Part shown: positions 1 through 9,254 of the stretch, piece by piece | Layout: each line of letters starts with the position of its first letter | Position numbering within the stretch: the first letter of the stretch is position 1 | Assembly: GCA_036499395.1 (NCBI GenBank) | Contig: DASYDW010000122.1 | Location: forward strand, 1-64,000 | Length of the DNA: 64,000 nt | Direction: 5' to 3' | Source: Pirellulales bacterium | Lineage (GTDB): Bacteria > Planctomycetota > Planctomycetia > Pirellulales > JACPPG01 | Position numbers and translations under genes: made by a program | The notes under the pieces: generated by a model | Told to the model about the DNA's origin: nothing | The model's input: the letters and a program-made list of their open reading frames with translations, nothing else | The model's database searches: none

Positions 1-92
1 CACCGAGGCCACAGAGAATTCTCTAGGCACAGTTCCCTAACTTTCTCTTGGTGCCTTTTCGCACTTTTCGTGGCCGGATTTTCTAAGTACTT

Positions 93-201
93 GTAGGGTG
101 TGTCCGAGACACACCACTCTTCTGATCCCTGGCTTCTAATCTTCGCAAATCTGCTCAATCTGCGGATAAACAAATCCTGGTGCGTCACAGACGCACCCCA
201 C
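93..201. repeat. GTAGGGTG paired-hairpin element, copy 1
   Basis: The left arm starts GTAGGGTG and folds as a perfect 8-bp hairpin GGTGTGTC-CGA-GACACACC at 97-115. The right arm is GGTGCGTC-ACA-GACGCACC at 179-197 followed by CCACC. The two hairpins are about 63 bases apart, with unrelated sequence between them. The layout matches the copies at 10238-10301 and 26101-26199. It resembles REP/BIME-type elements, but no transposase of that class is in the window. Confidence 0.7.
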
Positions 202-330
202 CTTGAACAAAAACCCCTCGCTCGCGCTTCGGGATAGTGTTTTTGCCCCAAGCTAGAAGATTGTCGAGCAAAAGCGAATTTTCCGCTCTGCACTCATCAC
301 TTCCCTCACGGCCCTCTGCCGGCTGCCCAC

Positions 331-356
331 TTCCTCCGTGTCTCCGCGGTGAAATA
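331..356. repeat. Short dispersed repeat, CTCCGTGTCTCCGCGGTG type
   Basis: The sequence TCCTCCGTGTCTCCGCGGTG followed by AAAT matches from memory a short repeat scattered between genes in many planctomycete genomes (variants of CTCTGTGTCTCTGTGGTGAA). Only one copy is in this window, so the repeat status rests on general knowledge rather than on this sequence. Confidence 0.4.
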
Positions 357-362
357 TTCTCC

Positions 363-1238
363 TCACCCGATCGGACGTTGGCCCCAGGGCATCGGCATTG
401 TTGGCGTGCGGCGGTGGTGGTCTTGGCGGCGGTCGGCCGGGCGGCCGTGAAAATACGTGACGAAGAGGGCCAGTTGTTTGACTGCTTCTTCGTAGGCTTG
501 GCGTCCTTTTTCGGCAGTTGCCAACTTGGCTTCGCCCAACACGCCTGTCTCGGAGTAGCTGCTGGTCCACGAGACGAGTGTGGCTGGGCCGGCCGCGAAC
601 AGGTCGACCCAATTGAAGGGGCTGTTTTCTTCGTTCATGCTGATCGTCCCGTTCTCGATCAGGTCGTGACGAACGTTATCGCCGTCGAGGTACAGGTACA
701 GCGACGTCTCGAGCTCGCAGGCATGCGCGCAGCCGCCAGGGAATTTGCTCTGCCGCCAGCGCGGCAGGAATTCCTTGTCGACCGTCAACAGGTTCCACCA
801 CGCGGCCAGGATGCATTCGGCGTCGGTCTCGAGATTCGTACGCCGGGCGACCAGGTCGAGGTTCGGCATGTTCGAGCCATGACCGTTGAGCAGGACGATC
901 TTCTTGAAGCCGTGATAGGCGAGCGACTTCGTAATATCGAGCACGTGGTGCATGAAATGCTCGAAGTCGTTATTGATGGTGCCGGGAAAATCCATCACGT
1001 GCCCCGTGTAGCCGTAGGCGACCGTCGGCAGCACCAGGACTTTGTCCGGGACCGCCTGACCGGCACCGAGCGCGATTTGCGTCGGACAGATCAGGTCGAC
1101 ATCCAACGGCAGATGCGGACCATGCTGCTCGACGGCGCCGCACGGCAGGATGCAGACTTTGCCCAGCTCGATCGCGTCATTGATCTCGGGCCAGGTCAGC
1201 TTTTCGTAGCGATATTCGGTCGAGGCGCGGCTGGTCAT
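363..1238 (-). CDS. Creatininase-family amidohydrolase
   Basis: A 291-residue metal-dependent hydrolase of the creatininase/creatinine amidohydrolase family. These cytoplasmic enzymes open cyclic or linear amide bonds; members also act on formamide intermediates in cofactor pathways, so the substrate is open. The N-terminal metal motif GAVEQHGPHLPLD, the NGHGSN motif and the later HACELETS segment (usually HAGE.ETS) hold the expected Glu, His and Asp ligands. I place the start at the ATG at 1238, which has GAGGAA just upstream; the frame continues open further upstream without family similarity. It is divergent from the enolase-superfamily gene at 1395, so both promoters lie in about 156 bases. 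Confidence 0.85.
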   Translation of the reverse strand: MTSRASTEYRYEKLTWPEINDAIELGKVCILPCGAVEQHGPHLPLDVDLICPTQIALGAGQAVPDKVLVLPTVAYGYTGHVMDFPGTINNDFEHFMHHVLDITKSLAYHGFKKIVLLNGHGSNMPNLDLVARRTNLETDAECILAAWWNLLTVDKEFLPRWRQSKFPGGCAHACELETSLYLYLDGDNVRHDLIENGTISMNEENSPFNWVDLFAAGPATLVSWTSSYSETGVLGEAKLATAEKGRQAYEEAVKQLALFVTYFHGRPADRRQDHHRRTPTMPMPWGQRPIG

Positions 1239-1394
1239 CGTGGTTCCTCGCAAAGTTCGTCGGGATCGTGACGCGACGGCTTGCGGAAGTCGTCGACGGG
1301 TGAGTATCCTCGCCTCGTGATGCAGTTTCAACCGTGCGTGCCGCGCCGGACGATCGCGGAAGGCCGGCAGAATCAACGTGGTGAGTGAGGCAAT

Positions 1395-2510
1395 ATGAAA
1401 ATCACGGAAGTTGTCACGATTGCCCTGGGGGGGGCCACGCACGATCACGGCTGGCCCGGCGGCACCGATCCGAACGTGCAATACAACACGCTGGTCGAGG
1501 TGCGTACCGACGAAGGGGTGACCGGCATCGGCAGTTGCTACACCACGCGGACGCTTGTCGAAGGATCACTCGAGCTGCTGCGGCCGCACCTGATCGGCGA
1601 GAGCGGGCTGGAGCCCGATCGAGTCGCCGAAAAACTGCGGCAGTCAATGTTCTGGCTCGGCCGTGGCGGATCGGTCGAACACACGATCAGCGGCATCGAC
1701 ATTGCGCTCTGGGATCTGTGCGGAAGGGCGCTCGGTCAACCGGTCGGACGATTGCTGGGCGGGGTGTACCGCGATCGGATCAAGCCTTACGCGTCGATGT
1801 TGTTCGAGGATCCGCCGCTGTTGCGCGAGAAATTGCTGGAGCAACGGGCGCGCGGCTTTCGTGCCATCAAGCTCGGCTGGCGGCCGTTTGGGCGCGTCAG
1901 CCGGAAGTTCGACGAAGTGCTGATCAAGACCGCGCGCGACACGGTGGGGGACGACATCGAGATCATGGTCGACGCCGGCGGCAGCGAACAGTTCTGGCCG
2001 CACGGCGTCACCTGGGCACGCGAAACGGCGCGCATGCTTGGCGATTACGGCGTCGTATGGTTCGAAGAGGCGCTGCAGCCGGACGATGTGGCCGGCTTTC
2101 GCGAACTGCGAGCGAATTCGCCGGTGCTGATCGCCAGCGGCGAAGTGTTGACGCGCCGGCAAGCGTTCCTGCCGTTCATCACCGGGCGGGCGCTCGACAT
2201 CATTCAGCCCGACGTGACTAAGTGCGGCGGATTGGGCGAGGCGCGCCGGCTGGGATGGCTGGCGTACGATCACGGTGTGCTGCTGGTGCCGCACGGCTGG
2301 AACACAGGTATCGGCGTCGCGGCCGATCTGGCCCTGGTGGCATCGCTGCCGGTGGCGCGGTGGGTCGAATTCCAGACGGGTGTGCCGTACATCGAGGAAA
2401 TTCTCACAGAGCCCTTCAAGCTCGACAGCGAGGGCATGCTGCGAATTCCCGACGGCCCCGGCCTGGGAATCGAGCTCGATCGAGATGCGATTGCGCGCTA
2501 TTCGCGATAG
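1395..2510 (+). CDS. Mandelate racemase/muconate lactonizing enzyme family protein
   Basis: A 371-residue enolase-superfamily enzyme with an N-terminal capping domain and a C-terminal TIM barrel. Such enzymes abstract a proton alpha to a carboxylate; many are sugar-acid dehydratases. Magnesium ligands are visible in MVDAGG, WFEEAL and IASGEVL, and a C-terminal VPHGWN could supply a catalytic His. The usual KxK motif reads AIKLGW, so the first Lys is kept and the second position is Gly. This variation, and the lack of other sugar-acid genes beside it, leaves the substrate unknown. The start is the ATG after GTGAGTGAGGCAAT. Confidence 0.85.
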   Translation: MKITEVVTIALGGATHDHGWPGGTDPNVQYNTLVEVRTDEGVTGIGSCYTTRTLVEGSLELLRPHLIGESGLEPDRVAEKLRQSMFWLGRGGSVEHTISGIDIALWDLCGRALGQPVGRLLGGVYRDRIKPYASMLFEDPPLLREKLLEQRARGFRAIKLGWRPFGRVSRKFDEVLIKTARDTVGDDIEIMVDAGGSEQFWPHGVTWARETARMLGDYGVVWFEEALQPDDVAGFRELRANSPVLIASGEVLTRRQAFLPFITGRALDIIQPDVTKCGGLGEARRLGWLAYDHGVLLVPHGWNTGIGVAADLALVASLPVARWVEFQTGVPYIEEILTEPFKLDSEGMLRIPDGPGLGIELDRDAIARYSR

Positions 2511-2542
2511 CGATGATCGCGGACGTGACTCGCGAATCGCGA

Positions 2543-3937
2543 TTATGACTTAACCGGCGCCGCGTTTATTGAAACTTGCTGACCATCGACAAGCGAAGCG
2601 GCGCCGGCGACGACGACCGGATCGTCGGCCATCAGACCAGTAATGATTTCGACATCGTCGCCGATTTCCAGCCCGACCGAGATCGGCGTGGCGATTGCCT
2701 TGCCATCGCGAACGACAAAGCAGGTGGCCTGGCCGTCTCGCCGTACGATGGCCGCGCGGGGTACGGTGAGCACGTCAGGCCGTGAGACGAGCGAGATCGT
2801 GACCGCGGCACTCATGCCGGGGCGAAGCTTGCCGTCAGCGTTGGGAGCGTCGATTTCCGCACGCAGGGTACGGGCCGTGCTGTTCAAGGCCCAGGCCGTG
2901 CGCGCGATCGTTGATTCGACTGTTAGGCCGGACACCGCGGGCACGCGCAAGGTCACGGGATCGCCGACGTCGACAAGCGCTGCTTCGTCTTCCGGTAGTT
3001 CGACAAACACACGCAGCGGATTGGCACGCACAACGACCGCCAGCGGCGCGGCACCAGCTTCGGTGACCGGTTGCACGAACTGACCTACCTCGACCGTCCG
3101 CGCTGTTATCACGCCATCCAGCGGCGCGCGGACCGTGGCGCTATCGATTTGAGCGTGCGCGCGCTGCAGGTCGGCCGCGGCGACCTCGCGCGTGGCTGCG
3201 GCTGCGGCCTCGTCAGTGCGGGCTTTAACGACCAGGGCTTCGTTCTCGGCCAAAGTCGATTTGGCGGACTGCACTCGGGCCGTGGCGTCACGCCGGGCGG
3301 CCTCGGCGGCGCGATATTGGTTTTTGCTTTCGTCGACGACCTTTTGCGATACGGCCGAACTGCGCCCCAACTCGGCCACGCGACCGTGTTCGGCCATGCG
3401 GCGTTCGAACTCGGCGACGGCCCCTTCTTCTTGCGTCTTGGCCTGCTCGATTTGCGAGGCGCTGCTGGCGACCACGGCTTCGGCCACTTTGACCTGGGCC
3501 TGGGCTTGTTCCAGTTGCGCACTAGCTTGCGCGCACAGGGCCTTTTTCTGCGCGAAATCTTCATGCATCGCGGGCACCGAAAGTTCGATCAGCGCCTGCC
3601 CCGGCGTCATCAGGTGGCCGTCATTGTCGTAGCGCGGGCCGGTAACGTGATCGCCGATGTCGAATAACACTCGTTCCACATAGCCGGCCGTGCGGGGATA
3701 AATCAGCGACTCTTCGAAAGCCTCGATCTTGCCAGGTTGCTCGGTGACGCGCGACAGCGTTTTGCGCGCGGGGGTACGAACTTCGAAGTGCGCGGTCGAA
3801 TCTGCTACGGGCGTTTCGACGCTGTGTGTTGCCGCTGGTGGCGCGGAATCCATCGCCGGGCCACAGCCCTGGGAAGCCGCGAATAACGACGCACAGATCG
3901 ACAGTGTGAGGGATCGAGCAATGGCACGGCTGTTCAT
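2543..3937 (-). CDS. HlyD/MacA-type efflux periplasmic adaptor, probable lipoprotein
   Basis: A 464-residue membrane fusion protein of the RND/ABC adaptor class. The N-terminus is a signal sequence with a possible lipobox (FAASQGC). It is followed by a barrel/lipoyl-like segment (around PGKIEAFEESLIYPRTAGYV), a long Ala/Glu/Gln-rich alpha-helical hairpin (about residues 125-265), the returning lipoyl half (DSATVRAPLDGVITARTVEV) and a C-terminal beta-barrel/MP domain. Such proteins bridge an inner-membrane pump to an outer-membrane channel. Neither an RND nor an ABC pump, nor a TolC-like channel, is adjacent, so its partner must be encoded elsewhere. Confidence 0.85.
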   Translation of the reverse strand: MNSRAIARSLTLSICASLFAASQGCGPAMDSAPPAATHSVETPVADSTAHFEVRTPARKTLSRVTEQPGKIEAFEESLIYPRTAGYVERVLFDIGDHVTGPRYDNDGHLMTPGQALIELSVPAMHEDFAQKKALCAQASAQLEQAQAQVKVAEAVVASSASQIEQAKTQEEGAVAEFERRMAEHGRVAELGRSSAVSQKVVDESKNQYRAAEAARRDATARVQSAKSTLAENEALVVKARTDEAAAAATREVAAADLQRAHAQIDSATVRAPLDGVITARTVEVGQFVQPVTEAGAAPLAVVVRANPLRVFVELPEDEAALVDVGDPVTLRVPAVSGLTVESTIARTAWALNSTARTLRAEIDAPNADGKLRPGMSAAVTISLVSRPDVLTVPRAAIVRRDGQATCFVVRDGKAIATPISVGLEIGDDVEIITGLMADDPVVVAGAASLVDGQQVSINAAPVKS

Positions 3938-4290
3938 CGGCCGACACCGGCTAGGCGTGTTTGGATTATGAGGTTCGCATGAGCAGGCAAAGGATGCGCG
4001 TCGCGAATGCCATGAATCTCAGCGTAGTCGTGCGAAATCATGTGGGCAATATGGCACCGTCGAAGACGAATAACAGATGCCGATTAGAATAACAGGCATA
4101 GTCGCGGTGCGCGGCCAGGGTGTTTGCCCTCGTCTCGCAACCGCATGAAGGAAGGCAACTTCATGTGCAAGGACCACTGAACGGTCAAACCCGCCTTGCC
4201 CGGTTGGCTCGCGCGGCCCCATAATGCGCCCGCCTGGTGCCACAAAGGTCGACCAGGCTCCCACCTCGTTCACCATTTCGGGCAGACGCC
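3938..4290. other. Intergenic region between divergent adaptor and MFS genes
   Basis: This stretch of about 350 bases separates the minus-strand adaptor from the plus-strand transporter and must hold both promoters. I see no clear operator or RNA structure. A weak TTGCCC...CATAAT pair is present near 4197-4226, but I would not rely on it. The open frames here have no recognisable product. Confidence 0.4.
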
Positions 4291-6090
4291 TTGAGCACGA
4301 TTGACACCACGCCCGCTGCGATCCCCGTGAAGCGGCGCGAAATATTCGCCTGGACGATGTACGACTGGGCGAATAGCGCCTTTTCGACGTTCCAGATCAC
4401 GATCCTGATGTTGTACCTCACCCAGGTCGTGCTGCCCGGCGTGACGGGCGATGTGGCTTACGGGTACACGATCGGGATTTCGACGTTCTTTGCCGCGGTG
4501 CTTTCGCCGCTCTTGGGCGCGGTGAGCGATGCGCACGCGAGTAAGCGATTCTGGCTATCGGTGTTGACGCTCTCTGGCGCTCTTTCCGGCATCGCCATGT
4601 ATTTCGTGCCCGTCGATATGTCGTGGGCATTCGTGGGCTTGTTTTTCATCACCGTATTGAGCTTCGAGCTGGCGTGGGGCATCTACAACGCGTTTCTGCC
4701 CGAGATTGCCGATGAGTCGAACATGAATCGCATCTCGGCCTACGGCTTTGCGATGGGATATGTCGGCGGCGGGCTGGCACTGTTGATCGGAGTGTTGATC
4801 GTGATGTTCGGTGGCGATATCGGTTTGCCCACGGATCTCGCGGGTGATTGCGTGCTGGGGCAGGATGTTAACTTCGCGGTGGCGTTGCCGCCGGGTGATT
4901 ACAAGGTGGGGATCACGGTCGGCGACCTCACCGACGCACATGGCCCCGTGGAACTGTTGATCGACGGCCATCGGCAGGAAACGCTGCGCACGTCGGCCGG
5001 CGAGTTCATGTCTTATGAATATCCCGTCGCGCTGGCCGCGTCCGAACTGGCCATTGAGCTGAAGGCGGCCGGTCACGGCGAGACCGCGGCACTGGCGGCG
5101 GTAACCGTCAGCGGCGGCACTTTGGCACATCCGCTGGTATTTGATTTCGGCACGCCGACTTCGATTGCCGCGGCCAGCTCGATCTGGCTGACGCACGAGG
5201 ATGGGTACCAAGCGTACGACCGTGAAGCCCTTCTGAAAAAGAGTAAGAGTATCCCGGCGGCCGACTTGCCCGAGACGCTGTCCCTCGGCTTACGACCGGT
5301 CGCCGGCCAGACTTTGGAATCGCGCGATAACGTCCTCGCGCCGCGGTTGCGGTTGGGGCTGCTGATCATGGGGGTGTGGTGGGCCGTCTTCAGCCTGCCG
5401 ACACTGTTGATTCTGCGCGATCGCGTGAAGCCTCGAGCGGGCAAAGAATCGTTGATGGCGACCGGTCGACGTGCCATCGGTGAGGTCATGCACACGCTGA
5501 AAGGGGTGCGCGATTATCGGACGCTGTTTATCTTCCTGATCGCATTTCTGATCTACAACGACGGCGTCGCGACGATCATCACGCAGTCGACCGTCTTTGC
5601 GAAAGAGGCGCTCGATATCGGCGCCGGCGAGCTGATTTTCGTCGTGTTGATGATCCAGTTTGTGTCGATGCCCGGTGCGCTTTTTGTCGGCTGGCTGTCG
5701 AACAAGCTGGGGGAAAAGCCTACTTTAATGGCATGCATCGTCGTCTACATGGGCTGGTTGATTGCCGCGTTTTTCATCAGTACCAGGGTGCAGTTCTGGA
5801 TCATGGGAGCCGTGCTGGCGCTGGTGATGGGAGGCATCCAGAGCGTGAGCCGCGCGATCATGGCCCTGATGACGCCGGCCAGCCGTAGCGCGGAATTCTT
5901 CGGCTTTTTCAACCTTTCGAGCAAAGCCACCAGCTTCGCCGGCCCGATCGTGTTCAGCTCGATTCGCGCGTGGACCGGCCAACCACACCTGGCGATCTTG
6001 AGCCTGCTGGTATTTTTCATCATCGGCGGAGGCATCGCCTCGTTCGTAAACGTCGGCGAAGGGCGCCGCCGGGCGCTCGAAGAAGGGTGA
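4291..6090 (+). CDS. UMF1-type MFS transporter with an inserted beta-rich domain
   Basis: A permease of about 599 residues related to the UMF1/Atg22-like branch of the major facilitator superfamily. The signature MYDWANSAFSTF is near the N-terminus, six membrane helices follow to about residue 175, and a second set begins at LGLLIMGVWWAVFSLP. Between helices 6 and 7 lies a soluble insertion of roughly 180 residues (about 177-357), which normal family members lack. It contains PPGDYKVGITVGDLTDAHGP and FDFGTPTSIA, both reminiscent of malectin-like carbohydrate-binding folds. I favour the TTG at 4291 as start, giving MSTIDTTPAAI; a GTG at 4237 would add an Arg/Pro-rich leader. Substrate unknown. 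Confidence 0.8.
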   Translation: MSTIDTTPAAIPVKRREIFAWTMYDWANSAFSTFQITILMLYLTQVVLPGVTGDVAYGYTIGISTFFAAVLSPLLGAVSDAHASKRFWLSVLTLSGALSGIAMYFVPVDMSWAFVGLFFITVLSFELAWGIYNAFLPEIADESNMNRISAYGFAMGYVGGGLALLIGVLIVMFGGDIGLPTDLAGDCVLGQDVNFAVALPPGDYKVGITVGDLTDAHGPVELLIDGHRQETLRTSAGEFMSYEYPVALAASELAIELKAAGHGETAALAAVTVSGGTLAHPLVFDFGTPTSIAAASSIWLTHEDGYQAYDREALLKKSKSIPAADLPETLSLGLRPVAGQTLESRDNVLAPRLRLGLLIMGVWWAVFSLPTLLILRDRVKPRAGKESLMATGRRAIGEVMHTLKGVRDYRTLFIFLIAFLIYNDGVATIITQSTVFAKEALDIGAGELIFVVLMIQFVSMPGALFVGWLSNKLGEKPTLMACIVVYMGWLIAAFFISTRVQFWIMGAVLALVMGGIQSVSRAIMALMTPASRSAEFFGFFNLSSKATSFAGPIVFSSIRAWTGQPHLAILSLLVFFIIGGGIASFVNVGEGRRRALEEG

Positions 6091-6129
6091 GCGGCGTCGC
6101 ACACCGGCTGCAAGCCCTCGGCATCGTGC

Positions 6130-6160
6130 CATGCTTTTCCGCTAACGGCGGATAAGCATG
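6130..6160. terminator. Hairpin downstream of the MFS gene
   Basis: CATGCTTTTCCGC-TAAC-GGCGGATAAGCATG folds into a stem of about 13 positions with one mismatch. It lies 40 bases after the transporter stop and before the SIS gene. There is no T tract, so it may be a processing or attenuation hairpin, or another dispersed element, rather than a classical Rho-independent terminator. Confidence 0.4.
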
Positions 6161-6336
6161 CCCACCGCATGGCTGGTCCGTGTGATGCTTGGGCATTAAA
6201 CTATCCTGGGTCAACCCTGCTCGTTTGCCGGCCGGTTGTACTTTGTCGCGCGAGGCGGAAATCTTGACACGCGACCGTCCTCACCCTGGACCGGCTATCA
6301 AATAACTTCAAGACGTTTACCGGAGAGCGACTGCTG

Positions 6337-6978
6337 ATGTTAGGTGCCAAGCTGGAAGTCGGACCGTATATCGATCGACTGCACAAGGAAATCGATCGCG
6401 TCGAGCATGCCGAAATCCGCCAAATGGCCGACTTGATCTTCGAGGCCTGGCAGAACGAGAAGTTCGTCTTCATTTTCGGCAACGGCGGATCGGGCACCAC
6501 GGCCTCGCACTTCGCCGAGGATCTGGGCAAGAGCAGCCTGCACGAGAAAGACCTGAAGGACGAATCTAAGAAGCGGCTCAAGGTTCTCAGTCTGACCGAT
6601 AACCTCGGCTGGATCATGGCCGTGGGGAACGACGTCGGCTACGACCAGATCTTCGTCCAGCAGTTGATGAACTACGGCAGCAAGGGGGACGTCGTGCTGG
6701 CGATCAGCGGGTCGGGCAACAGCCCGAACGTGCTGGCCGCCGTCGATTGGGCGAACCGTCACGGTCTGAAGACGTTCGGCCTCACCGGTTTCGCCGGCGG
6801 CAAGCTGCGCGGCATGGCCCACAGTGGTCTGCACGTGCCACTCGACGATATGGGCATGGTCGAGAGCATTCACCTGTGCGTCTTTCATTGGGTGCTGAAC
6901 GACGTCTTCGCCCGCATCAACAACGAAGGGCGCCACGCCAAGAACGGCGCGCCGGCCGCCAGCGGGCACGGGAAGTAA
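6337..6978 (+). CDS. SIS-domain phosphosugar isomerase, GmhA-like
   Basis: A 213-residue single SIS-domain protein most like the GmhA (sedoheptulose-7-phosphate isomerase)/DiaA group. Visible motifs are the phosphosugar loop GNGGSGTTASHFAEDL, the second SIS segment VLAISGSGNSPNVLAA and the C-terminal helix MVESIHLCVFHW. GmhA makes the first intermediate of ADP- or GDP-heptose, but no heptose kinase or epimerase gene lies nearby, so the actual sugar phosphate is uncertain. The start ATG follows GGAGAG with suitable spacing. A secreted WD40 gene and a ROK sugar kinase follow on the same strand. Confidence 0.8.
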   Translation: MLGAKLEVGPYIDRLHKEIDRVEHAEIRQMADLIFEAWQNEKFVFIFGNGGSGTTASHFAEDLGKSSLHEKDLKDESKKRLKVLSLTDNLGWIMAVGNDVGYDQIFVQQLMNYGSKGDVVLAISGSGNSPNVLAAVDWANRHGLKTFGLTGFAGGKLRGMAHSGLHVPLDDMGMVESIHLCVFHWVLNDVFARINNEGRHAKNGAPAASGHGK

Positions 6979-7022
6979 GAAGAATCTCCTGTACGTGTCG
7001 TCGCCCGCGAAGGAGTGACAGC

Positions 7023-9137
7023 GTGCCGAGGCATTGCGATCACAGCCGACTGTCTTTCTCGGACGTCGTATTGCTGCGCGTACTTTGCATGGCTTGCCTT
7101 TTTCTAAGTGTGCTCGCTGTTGAGCAGCTACAGGCGTCGGAAGTCGACGGCGACGAGGATCCGTTACCGCCGGGTGTCATCGCGCGGTTGGGGACGAAAC
7201 GCTATCGACCGACGCATTCGGCGCTCGCCGTGGTATTTCTGCCTGGCACGCACACCAGTTCGATGTTGACCACCGGCGGCGCTTTCGAGCGTTGGGATGC
7301 CGAAACGGGGCGCATCGAACGCTCGATTCGCATCCTTAATTCAGGCGACGAACAATTTACGCGAGCCGTGGCAACTTCTGACGGTCGATTCTTCGCCACT
7401 CGCGGTATGACGTTTCGCAAGGATGGTCAACGACCGCTATGGTGGCTGGCGATCGTCGAAGCCGACACCGGACGTGAGCGGCTGCGAATCAACATCGAGG
7501 AATTTCACGGCGAGGGTGTCGCCCTCTCCGCGGACGGACGCACGATTGCGGCTGATGGGTTTGTCGACGGGGAGTCGAAGCTATGTGTCTTTGACGTCGC
7601 CACTCGCTCTGAGATTGCCAGGCGTGGCATCGGCAAGAAGAAAGTGCGCTCGATGGCATTTTCGCCGGATGCTGAAACCATTGGCGTCGGCTCGGACGAC
7701 GGAATCGTGCGACTGTGGAAATGGCAGCTAGAGGAAGAGCCACGCGAGGTCGACGTCTGCCATAACCCGCGACAATCCGTATTGGTTCTCTCTTTAGCGT
7801 TCTCGCCCGAGGATTCAACGCTCGCCGTTGGGGCTTATCAATCCGAACAACTGGGCGTGTTCGTCGTTCCTTTAGCAGCTCCTGAGCAGAAGCGGGGGCT
7901 ATCGGTTGAAGATGTGAATTTCTGGCACCCAAAATCCGTAGCGTTTTCGCGGGACGGACGATTGCTCGCTGCGCCGATCAACGGCAGCAACGCGCGGGGT
8001 GGCGTTGCCGTTTGGGAAGCCGCCACGGGCAAGGTCGCACATCGGTTCGAGGTGCCGATGTCGAACTACACGAGCCTGGCTTTTTCACGCGATGGCACCC
8101 GGCTTGCCGCTGCAAGCGATTGGGATACGCGAATGGCAGTATGGGATCTGGCGACGGGTAAACGCATGGGCGAGGAATTGCCAGGACATACGCTGCCGCC
8201 GGGCATCTTAAAATTCACGCCCGACGACGACCTGCTGATTTCGTCCGGAGATGACGGCACATTGCGAGTGTGGGACGTGGCAAGCGGCAAACAAACTCGC
8301 GTTACGACAATCGATAATGGGAACTTTGACGTCTGTTGGATTCGAGCCATGGACGTTTCCGCTGACGGTGCAATGGTCGCCGCGTCCATACTAGACAACA
8401 GTATTCGTGTTTGGAGTATTGCATCGGGGAGTGAATTATGGCGAAGTCCAGGGCATGGCAAAACCGGCGGGTGTCGGGCGCTTCGATTTCTACCTGACGG
8501 CAAAGTACTCGCGTCTTGGGGAGACGATCTGCGCTTGCGCCGCTGGGATACCGGATCAGGCAAGCTGCTAACAGAGCGGCCCACGGAGCCGGACGGAGTA
8601 AAATTGCCGAAGCCCGGGGCTGTATTCGGAGGCGCACCTTCGCTCGGATACGGACTATTCTCTAGAGACGGCTCTCGGCTGATCATGCAATTCGGTAACA
8701 GCACACACGAGTTAGATACTTCGTCGGGGGCCGAGATCGCGAGATTTCCAAGCGGAGCGCCAGGTGCGCCACTGTCCGTTGCATTGTCGCCCGAGGGGCA
8801 AATGTTACTCGAGCAACGATGGTTCGGCCCGCAAGCGGTTGATCACCCTGTAGCCCTGACCAACATTGCCGATGGCAAGGTCGTGGGCCGAGCATCGCTC
8901 CCGGGAAGGCATGGAGGGCCGGTGGCCTTCTCGAACGATGGTCGACTGGCAGCCGTTGGTTCCTATGAGGAGGATCCTTATGTGCAAATTCTATCGGTCC
9001 CAGACCTGAAGGAACTGGCGAAACTGAGCGGTCTGACGAGCCGTCCGCATGCGGTGGAATTTTCTCGCTCAGGGAAGAGCCTCGCGGTTTCGACCGCCGG
9101 CGGAAGTATCCTGCTGTGGCAGTTGGAATCGCGATAG
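7023..9137 (+). CDS. Secreted WD40-repeat beta-propeller protein
   Basis: A 704-residue protein built almost entirely of WD40-type repeats (for example DGIVRLWKWQ, DGTLRVWDVASGK, DNSIRVWSIASG). The start is the GTG at 7023, preceded by a strong AAGGAG; the frame is open far upstream into the SIS gene, but that part is not coding. The N-terminus has a hydrophobic stretch (VVLLRVLCMACLFLSVLAV) that should act as a signal peptide or anchor. Such proteins form one or two propellers that serve as protein-binding platforms. No catalytic domain is fused, so the partner cannot be inferred. Confidence 0.8.
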   Translation: MPRHCDHSRLSFSDVVLLRVLCMACLFLSVLAVEQLQASEVDGDEDPLPPGVIARLGTKRYRPTHSALAVVFLPGTHTSSMLTTGGAFERWDAETGRIERSIRILNSGDEQFTRAVATSDGRFFATRGMTFRKDGQRPLWWLAIVEADTGRERLRINIEEFHGEGVALSADGRTIAADGFVDGESKLCVFDVATRSEIARRGIGKKKVRSMAFSPDAETIGVGSDDGIVRLWKWQLEEEPREVDVCHNPRQSVLVLSLAFSPEDSTLAVGAYQSEQLGVFVVPLAAPEQKRGLSVEDVNFWHPKSVAFSRDGRLLAAPINGSNARGGVAVWEAATGKVAHRFEVPMSNYTSLAFSRDGTRLAAASDWDTRMAVWDLATGKRMGEELPGHTLPPGILKFTPDDDLLISSGDDGTLRVWDVASGKQTRVTTIDNGNFDVCWIRAMDVSADGAMVAASILDNSIRVWSIASGSELWRSPGHGKTGGCRALRFLPDGKVLASWGDDLRLRRWDTGSGKLLTERPTEPDGVKLPKPGAVFGGAPSLGYGLFSRDGSRLIMQFGNSTHELDTSSGAEIARFPSGAPGAPLSVALSPEGQMLLEQRWFGPQAVDHPVALTNIADGKVVGRASLPGRHGGPVAFSNDGRLAAVGSYEEDPYVQILSVPDLKELAKLSGLTSRPHAVEFSRSGKSLAVSTAGGSILLWQLESR

Positions 9138-9254
9138 ATCTCTCACCTCCTGCACCCAGCATTCGTCTTGCGCGGCTCCTCGTGCTGCGGTAGTATGCTG
9201 CACCTAAATGACTAAGCGCTGAGCGCTGAATTACACCAGAACCAGTGGAATATT

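Larger units (their letters stand above)
1..362. other. Gene-free stretch carrying several dispersed repeats
   Basis: No convincing coding region is seen here. The stretch contains a paired-hairpin GTAGGGTG element (93-201), a degenerate copy of an 'ATCTGCGGAT'-type repeat (about 141-170, inside the element) and a 'CTCCGTGTCTCCGCGGTG' motif (about 333-352). All three look like the short intergenic repeats that recur in planctomycete genomes. The creatininase gene on the minus strand ends at its right edge. Confidence 0.6.

Noticed and set aside
237..1271. A 344-codon open frame on the plus strand
   Set aside because: It is antisense to the creatininase gene, whose metal motifs are intact.
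6337..6978. LPS heptose pathway locus
   Set aside because: The GmhA-like gene is alone; no heptose kinase, phosphatase or epimerase gene is nearby.
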